Of a stretch of DNA of 38,586 nt, positions 33,522-38,586 are shown piece by piece (the stretch's first letter is position 1; each line of letters starts with the position of its first letter). The DNA is from an uncultured Bacilli bacterium (GTDB lineage Bacteria > Bacillota_I > Bacilli_A > RF39 > UBA660). The notes beneath the pieces were generated by a model, which did not search any database, had not been told where the DNA came from, and worked only from the letters and a program-made list of their open reading frames with translations. The translations under genes were made by a program, and so were the position numbers. The stretch is from positions 1 to 38,586 of the forward strand of contig CAKPQS010000011.1 of assembly GCA_934179675.1 (NCBI GenBank), in the 5' to 3' direction.

Positions 33522-35718
33522 TTACATAAAAGGAATATTTAAAAAAGCATTCTATAAATCTGATAAAGGATATACAATAGGGCTATTTAAAGTAAAAGAA
33601 ACAAATGATGAAGAAGTAGAAGATTATATAGGAAAAACAATAACCATAACAGGTTATTTTGATGACTTAAAAGAAGATGAAAACTATATAATGTATGGTG
33701 AATCATTAGAACACCCTAAATATGGTTTTCAATTTGATGTCAAAAAATATGAAAAAATAATGCCTAATGATAAAGAAGGATTAATTACATTTTTATCAGG
33801 AGAAATGTTTATAGGTGTCGGTGAGAAACTAGCAACCTTAATTGTAGATAAATTAGGCCTAGACGCTATAAATAAAATACTAAACAATAAAGAAGTATTA
33901 TATAATATACCTAAAATATCTAAAATAAAAGCAGATAAAATATATGAAACACTAAAAAATAACACCGAATCACATGAAGATATTGTTTATTTATGTGATT
34001 TAGGTTTTAATATGAAAGATGCTTTAACTATATACAATAAATATAAAACAAATACAATACCAATTATAGAAAATAATATATATAGTATTATAGATGAAGA
34101 TATAACATTCTTAAAAGTAGATTATTTGAAAGAAAAATTAAATATTCCATTAAATGATGAAAGAAGAATAAAAGCATGTACATACTATATGATGAATAAT
34201 TTAATATATACAAATGGTGATACATATTTAGATAAAGATGAAATAATAGAAAGTGTATTTACATACTTAAAATTAGATATTGATATAGATATATTTGATA
34301 GTATTTTTGAAGAATTAAAAAATGAAAATTATATTGAAATAATAGACGATAAATATTATCTAAAAGATATGTATATAAACGAAAAAAATATCGTAAATAA
34401 ATTAAAAAAAATAAACCAAAAAGAAAAAACCATTTTTAAAAAAATAGATCATGAAATAGAATATTTAGAAGTAGAAAATGGTATAAAATATAATGAATTA
34501 CAAAAAGAAGCTATCAAAAATGCTTTAACAGAAAATTTAACTATCATAACAGGAGGACCAGGAACAGGGAAAACAACTATAATTAAAGCAATTGTTGTTC
34601 TTTATAAAAGACTAAAAAAATTATCATATGATGAATTAATAAGAGATTTAGCTTTACTAGCACCAACAGGTAGAGCTAGTAAAAGAATGTGTGAAACAAC
34701 GCTTTACCCAGCATCTACAATCCATCGATTTTTAAAATGGAATAAAGAAAATAATACATTTGGAATATGTGAAAATAATAAAGATAAAAGTAAGTTAATA
34801 ATAGTTGATGAAACAAGTATGATAGATATTAATTTATTTAGTAGTTTATTAAGTGGTTTAACAGATAATATAAAATTAATATTAGTAGGTGATTATGATC
34901 AATTACCATCTGTTGGACCAGGATTAATATTAAAAGATTTAATTGAAAGCAAAAAAATAAAAACAATTAAATTAGAATATTTATATAGACAAAATTCAGA
35001 TTCTTATATTAATTTACTTGCTAAAGAAATAAAAGAAAATAATATAAGTGCAAATACATTTAAAGATTACATTGATTATCGCTTTTTAAAATGTCCTTCT
35101 AATTGTATTAAAGCATCGATAAAAAATATATGTAATGACCTAATAAAACATGGATATGATTATAAAAGAGTTCAAATTATGGCTCCTATGTATAAAGGCG
35201 AAAATGGAATTGATAATTTAAATATAATCTTACAAAATATATTTAATCCAGCAAATGAAAATAAAAAAGAAATAACAATATCTAATATAACATATCGTGT
35301 AAATGATAAAATATTAGAACTAGTTAATATGCCCGAAGAAAATGTCTTTAATGGCGACATTGGAATATTATCAGATATAATTCATCCACCATTTAGTGAA
35401 TCAGGGAAAACTGAAATATATGTTGATTATGATGGTAATATCGTAAAATATCTACCTAAAGATTTAATTAAAATAAAACATGGATTTGCTATATCTATTC
35501 ATAAATCTCAAGGAGGAGAATTTGAATTTGTTATAATACCAGTTACCAAATCTTATGGAAGAATGTTATACAGAAAATTAATATATACAGGTGTAACACG
35601 AGCTAAAAAGAAATTAATATTATTAGGTGAAGAAGATGCATTCAAATTAGCAGTTTCTTCAAATTATAGTACAGAAAGAAAAACTAATTTAAAAAATTTA
35701 ATTATTGAATTTTTTTAA
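33514..35718 (+). CDS. recD2: RecD2-type ATP-dependent 5'-3' DNA helicase
   Basis: 734 residues. An N-terminal OB-like and helix-hairpin region (about 1-190) precedes the SF1B motor, with Walker A GGPGTGKTT from residue 347, LLAPTGRASKRM, motif II IVDETSMID, LVGDYDQLPSVGPG, LEYLYRQ, and the C-terminal GFAISIHKSQGGEFEFVII and YTGVTRAKKKLIL. RecD2 acts without RecBC and is linked to repair and fork processing in Firmicutes. The ATG at 33514 is preceded by GGTG; upstream TTG and GTG in frame lack a better site. Glycine codons are almost all GGA here, in contrast to recA. Confidence 0.94.
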   Translation: MNNYIKGIFKKAFYKSDKGYTIGLFKVKETNDEEVEDYIGKTITITGYFDDLKEDENYIMYGESLEHPKYGFQFDVKKYEKIMPNDKEGLITFLSGEMFIGVGEKLATLIVDKLGLDAINKILNNKEVLYNIPKISKIKADKIYETLKNNTESHEDIVYLCDLGFNMKDALTIYNKYKTNTIPIIENNIYSIIDEDITFLKVDYLKEKLNIPLNDERRIKACTYYMMNNLIYTNGDTYLDKDEIIESVFTYLKLDIDIDIFDSIFEELKNENYIEIIDDKYYLKDMYINEKNIVNKLKKINQKEKTIFKKIDHEIEYLEVENGIKYNELQKEAIKNALTENLTIITGGPGTGKTTIIKAIVVLYKRLKKLSYDELIRDLALLAPTGRASKRMCETTLYPASTIHRFLKWNKENNTFGICENNKDKSKLIIVDETSMIDINLFSSLLSGLTDNIKLILVGDYDQLPSVGPGLILKDLIESKKIKTIKLEYLYRQNSDSYINLLAKEIKENNISANTFKDYIDYRFLKCPSNCIKASIKNICNDLIKHGYDYKRVQIMAPMYKGENGIDNLNIILQNIFNPANENKKEITISNITYRVNDKILELVNMPEENVFNGDIGILSDIIHPPFSESGKTEIYVDYDGNIVKYLPKDLIKIKHGFAISIHKSQGGEFEFVIIPVTKSYGRMLYRKLIYTGVTRAKKKLILLGEEDAFKLAVSSNYSTERKTNLKNLIIEFF

Positions 35719-35776
35719 ATAAAATGGTTAAAATAAATAATGTACTAGTACTACATTTTTTTGGAAGGTGAATAAT

Positions 35777-35893
35777 TTGAAATCTATGAAAAATTTAGTA
35801 TTAATGTCAATTGGTGCTGGTGCTGTTCTTGCATATCAAAAATATAAAGTACCAATTATGAATAAAATTAATACAATGATGGAAAAAATGTAA
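35777..35893 (+). CDS. 38-residue hydrophobic peptide
   Basis: Starts at TTG with GGAAGGTG six bases upstream (or at the in-frame ATG at 35786). It reads MKSMKNLVLMSIGAGAVLAYQ and then a basic tail ending MMEKM. One hydrophobic segment (about 6-20) and an amphipathic tail suggest a small membrane peptide. It has a strong terminator right after the stop and lies between recD2 and the sporulation genes. No family recognised. Confidence 0.6.
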   Translation: MKSMKNLVLMSIGAGAVLAYQKYKVPIMNKINTMMEKM

Positions 35894-35894
35894 G

Positions 35895-35920
35895 AAAAAG
35901 TCCTTTAAAGGACTTTTTTT
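35895..35920 (+). terminator. strong intrinsic terminator
   Basis: AAAGTCCT and AGGACTTT around TTAA, then seven T, starting immediately after the small peptide's stop codon. Confidence 0.85.
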
Positions 35921-35942
35921 AATACAAAAGAATATAATATAT

Positions 35943-35988
35943 TGTACATTTAGTACATGAAAGCTCGTATGGTTACGGCTTTCTTTTA
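35943..35988 (+). other. two small hairpins before spoIIGA
   Basis: TGTAC/GTACA around ATTTA, then GAAAGC/GCTTTC with a 13-base loop followed by TTTT. This could be a second terminator or a short regulatory leader; no known riboswitch pattern is recognised. Confidence 0.35.
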
Positions 35989-36040
35989 AAATGACATTTT
36001 TTTTAATATTTATATTATATAATCATTTTGGTGATGAAAT

Positions 36041-36805
36041 ATGAAAATATATATTGATGTTGTTTTATTTATTAATTTTTCTTTTGATTTACTAATTCTT
36101 TTAACAACATCAGTAGTATTAAAAAGAAATGCTAAATTTTATAAATTATTATTAGGAGCATTTGTAGGTAGTTTAAGTATTCTATTTTTGTTTATTAAAA
36201 TAACAAATTTACAATTATTCTTATTAAAAATATTTATAAGTTTATTAATGCTATTAATAAGCTTTGGATATAAAAATATAAAATATTTTTTAAAAAATAT
36301 GTTATTTTTATATACTATTAGTATTATATTAGGAGGCTTTTTATATTTTTTAAGTATTACCTTTTCTTATAAAAATACAGGATTAGTATTTTATTTTAAA
36401 GGTTTAAGTATTAATTATATATTCTTATTTATTTCATCACCAATAATACTATATATATACATAAAAGAAACAAAATTATTCAAACAAATTCATAATAATA
36501 TATATAAAGTTAAATTAGAAATTGAAAATAAAACATATGAATTAAATGGATTTATGGATACAGGTAATAATTTAATTGATCCATACTTTTATAAACCTAT
36601 TATTTTAATAAATAAAAAAATTAATTCTAAAAAAAATATTATTGTTCCTTGTTCAGTAATACTAGGACAAGGTACTTTAAAATGTGTTAAAGGTAAATTA
36701 ATATACAAAAATAGAACATATGATGTATATGTAGGAACAAGTTTTAAGATTGATATAGATGGTGTAGATTGCTTATTAAATAATAAATTGGAGGGAATAT
36801 GTTAA
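36041..36805 (+). CDS. spoIIGA: sporulation sigma-E processing protease SpoIIGA
   Basis: 254 residues. Five hydrophobic segments occupy the first about 145 residues, followed by a cytoplasmic aspartic protease-like domain with the catalytic DTGN in GFMDTGNNLIDP, then VPCSVILGQGTLKCV. SpoIIGA cleaves the pro-sequence of sigma E in the mother cell after a signal from SpoIIR. The start follows GGTGATG. The last 7 bases overlap sigE, the classical spoIIG operon order. I saw no convincing 0A box upstream. No spoIIR gene is in the window. Confidence 0.9.
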   Translation: MKIYIDVVLFINFSFDLLILLTTSVVLKRNAKFYKLLLGAFVGSLSILFLFIKITNLQLFLLKIFISLLMLLISFGYKNIKYFLKNMLFLYTISIILGGFLYFLSITFSYKNTGLVFYFKGLSINYIFLFISSPIILYIYIKETKLFKQIHNNIYKVKLEIENKTYELNGFMDTGNNLIDPYFYKPIILINKKINSKKNIIVPCSVILGQGTLKCVKGKLIYKNRTYDVYVGTSFKIDIDGVDCLLNNKLEGIC

Positions 36806-37488
36806 AAAAAATAATAAGTATTATATTAAAAGTATTTAAAAGTGAAGGAATATATTTTATTGGTAGTACTGATAAATTGCCAGAGCCTTTAAAAAAAGAA
36901 GAAGAAGAAAGACTTGTTTTATTAAATATGGATGGTGATAATGATGCTAAAAGTAAATTAATTGAGCATAATTTGAGGCTTGTTGTTTTTTTGTCTAAAA
37001 AATATGAAAATACAGGGATAGATTTGGAAGATTTAGTTAGTATTGGTACGATAGGTTTAATAAAGGGTGTTAATACATATAAACTAGATAAAAATATTAA
37101 GCTTGCTACTTATGCATCAAGATGTATTGATAATGAGATTTTAATGTTTTTGAGAAAGAATAAAAGAAGAAAAGGGGAAATTAGTTTAGAGGACAGTTTA
37201 AGTTATGATGCTGAAGGAAATGAACTTCATTTAGAAGATATATTAGGAACAGATAATGATATTGTTACTAAAGGTATTGAAGATGAAAATGATCGTAAAG
37301 CATTATATGAGGAAATATCCAAATTAAAGGGTCGTGATAAAAAAATAATGGTTTTAAGATATGGTTTATATGGAAATAAAGAAATGACTCAAAAAGATGT
37401 TGCTGAACTTTTAAATATAAGTCAATCATATATTTCAAGAATTGAAAAGAAAATAATAAAAAGACTAAAAGTTATAAGTAAAATTTAG
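36799..37488 (+). CDS. sigE: sporulation sigma factor SigE
   Basis: 229 residues. It starts with a basic, amphipathic pro-sequence (MLKKIISIILKVFKSEG) followed by IYFIGSTDKLPEPL, matching the cleavage region of sigma E (YYIGGSEALPPPL). The pro-sequence is only about 17 residues against 27 in Bacillus subtilis. Region 2 shows NLRLVVFLSKKYENTGIDLEDLVSIGTIGLIKGV and LATYASRCIDNEILMFLR; region 4 shows KDVAELLNISQSYISRIEKK. SigE directs early mother-cell transcription. It overlaps spoIIGA by 7 bases, with GGAGGG before the ATG. The 3' end overlaps a convergent gene by 4 bases. Confidence 0.95.
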   Translation: MLKKIISIILKVFKSEGIYFIGSTDKLPEPLKKEEEERLVLLNMDGDNDAKSKLIEHNLRLVVFLSKKYENTGIDLEDLVSIGTIGLIKGVNTYKLDKNIKLATYASRCIDNEILMFLRKNKRRKGEISLEDSLSYDAEGNELHLEDILGTDNDIVTKGIEDENDRKALYEEISKLKGRDKKIMVLRYGLYGNKEMTQKDVAELLNISQSYISRIEKKIIKRLKVISKI

Positions 37489-37844
37489 TCTTTTTTTTGA
37501 ATTCCAAACATACTACCTATAATATTGGAACTTATTATAATTAAATAAAATATTATTATTTTTATATTGAATATAAAACCAAATATTAAATTAAATATAA
37601 TTAATAAAATAATAATTATTATACTTAATTTTAATCCTTCAAGCCATCCTTTTTTATAAGACTTTTTGCCCACTATAAATCCTGATACTAATGATCCTAT
37701 TAAAATAATTATAAATTCAATAATAGTATATATATTATAACTATATAGTTCTATATAATTAAATAAAGTATTAATAAATGTTAGTATAAGTGTTATAGTT
37801 AAACTGATACCTAAAACAATACCTATTTTTTTTAAATAATTCAT
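37485..37844 (-). CDS. TIGR04086-like four-helix membrane protein
   Basis: 119 residues with four hydrophobic segments (about 6-28, 38-60, 70-90, 94-112). It contains SLVSGFIVGKKSYKKGWLEGLKLS, which matches the basic loop of the TIGR04086 (YrzE-like) family, and ends IIGSMFGIQKKD. Function unknown; such proteins are found in spore-forming Firmicutes. AGGTG lies upstream of the ATG on the minus strand. It converges on sigE with a 4-base overlap. Confidence 0.75.
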   Translation of the reverse strand: MNYLKKIGIVLGISLTITLILTFINTLFNYIELYSYNIYTIIEFIIILIGSLVSGFIVGKKSYKKGWLEGLKLSIIIIILLIIFNLIFGFIFNIKIIIFYLIIISSNIIGSMFGIQKKD

Positions 37845-37859
37845 TTTTTCACCTAATTA

Positions 37860-38308
37860 ATTATATGTTTGTATAATATAATTAATTCAGATTTATAATT
37901 TTATTTAATTTAAAAAAATAAATTTTAAATTAAAAATTTAATATATTAAAATGAAATAATTATTCATTATTAAAGATAAGTATATATTTATATTAATACA
38001 AAAATGATTTTTTCTTAAATACTTGCTTATCTAAAAAAAGTGTGCTAATATATGTATATATTCAAAAAGACGAAAAAAGTAGTAATAAAATAATATTTTA
38101 TAGAAAGTTAATGGTTGATGGTATTTTGTGAATGTTGAATATAAAGGCAAATATTCATATAAGCAAATTATTAAGTTAATAGTCGTATATAAAAAAACAA
38201 TTAATATTGTAGTAAGATAAGCAAGATAGAATAATAAGTTCTATCTTATTTGAAGTATTGAAAAAAATATATGTATATAGACTAATTATAAAAGAAGGAT
38301 CAAGAAGC
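37860..38308 (+). promoter_or_regulatory. gene-free AT-rich region with a promoter and a hairpin
   Basis: No convincing gene. A good promoter lies at 38023-38051 (TTGCTT, 17 bases, TAATAT with extended TG). A 9-base perfect hairpin (AAGATAGAA/TTCTATCTT, 38223-38247) lies about 170 bases downstream, with no T run. A 30-codon frame from the GTG at 38128 has no ribosome site. The stretch could be a long leader or a small RNA gene. Confidence 0.45.
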
Positions 38309-38484
38309 ATGAATGAAAAATATAGTGAAGAAAAAAATTGAATTATACAATATTTGAGTATAATGAAGCTTTAAATGATTCTAAATTAAGATTTCAAAAT
38401 ATTTACAAATTCTATTTGAACCCTGATGAAGCTGAAGAAGAAAAAAAGTTAAAAAGAAGGATAAAAACTCTTGAAAAAAATTAA
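38309..38484 (+). pseudogene. frameshifted small charged reading frame
   Basis: The ATG at 38309, with AGAAGG upstream, reads MNEKYSEEKN and stops at 38339-38341. After the run of seven A (38331-38337) the next frame continues LNYTIFEYNEALNDSK, then a Lys/Glu-rich end up to TAA at 38482-38484. Adding one A would give one reading frame of about 58 residues. The function is unknown; it could be a mutated gene, a homopolymer error or a slippage site. Confidence 0.4.
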
Positions 38485-38586
38485 AAAGAAATAAATAATA
38501 TTAAAAAAGTAGAGGCGATGCCCTCAGTACCTTTACAAAGATATAACCTCGCAAATGAAAGGCAATAGATAAAATCTAATCCTTAT

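Noticed and set aside
37860..38586. tRNA or other stable RNA genes in the final gene-free stretch
   Set aside because: No cloverleaf, T-loop or rRNA-like sequence is visible; base composition is uniformly AT-rich.

Overview
The window is a very AT-rich bacterial chromosome segment. Nearly all genes lie on the + strand, Shine-Dalgarno sequences (AGGAGG or GGTG types) precede most starts, and TGA is used as a stop (for example at the end of the CDS at 3441-4151), so the code is the standard bacterial one. The SpoIIGA-SigE pair, RecD2, MtaB and Gram-positive lipoprotein signals point to the Firmicutes/Bacilli side. Small genes, A/T-ending codons and many BspA-like surface proteins suggest an uncultured gut Bacilli/Mycoplasmatota-type lineage; that placement is inference.

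Layout. 1-1.8 kb: a BspA-like (DUF285) surface protein. 2-3.2 kb: a decayed transposase on the minus strand. 3.4-5.5 kb: a complete polar amino acid ABC importer, followed within 17 bases by a second BspA-like gene (5.6-7.4 kb) whose frame continues after one TAA into a 172-codon extension. 8-12.7 kb: the arginine deiminase pathway, with arginine deiminase and ornithine carbamoyltransferase fused in one chain, then carbamate kinase and an antiporter. 12.7-16.3 kb: HAD phosphatase, double-length ThyX-like protein, thymidylate kinase and a lipoprotein. 16.4-17.2 kb: a 5'-truncated BspA cassette. 17.2-21.8 kb: a Tam41-type CDP-diacylglycerol synthase, a small Smr protein, a Cys-rich membrane protein and a secreted protein with an internal duplication. 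21.8-23.0 kb (minus): an F420-ligase-like protein. 23-27.7 kb: MacB/FtsX-type ABC transporter, small membrane protein, RNase HII, small coiled-coil protein, RecA.

27.7-32.2 kb is the most unusual part. Two leader reading frames contain TACA tetranucleotide tracts (19 and 17 units). The first leader ends in an ATGA overlap with a full BspA-like gene; the second precedes a truncated BspA cassette. CvpA and thioredoxin genes lie between them. 32.2-37.8 kb: MtaB, RecD2, a 38-residue peptide, SpoIIGA, SigE and a TIGR04086-like membrane protein. 37.9-38.6 kb has no intact gene but holds a good promoter, a hairpin and a frameshifted small reading frame.

Taken together, housekeeping genes are interrupted at several points by a dispersed family of surface-protein genes and cassettes. 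The tetranucleotide tracts, near-identical 78-base repeats, truncated cassettes and a stop codon shared by two copies suggest a variable surface-antigen system. That reading is inference; the repeats, frames and stop positions are seen directly.
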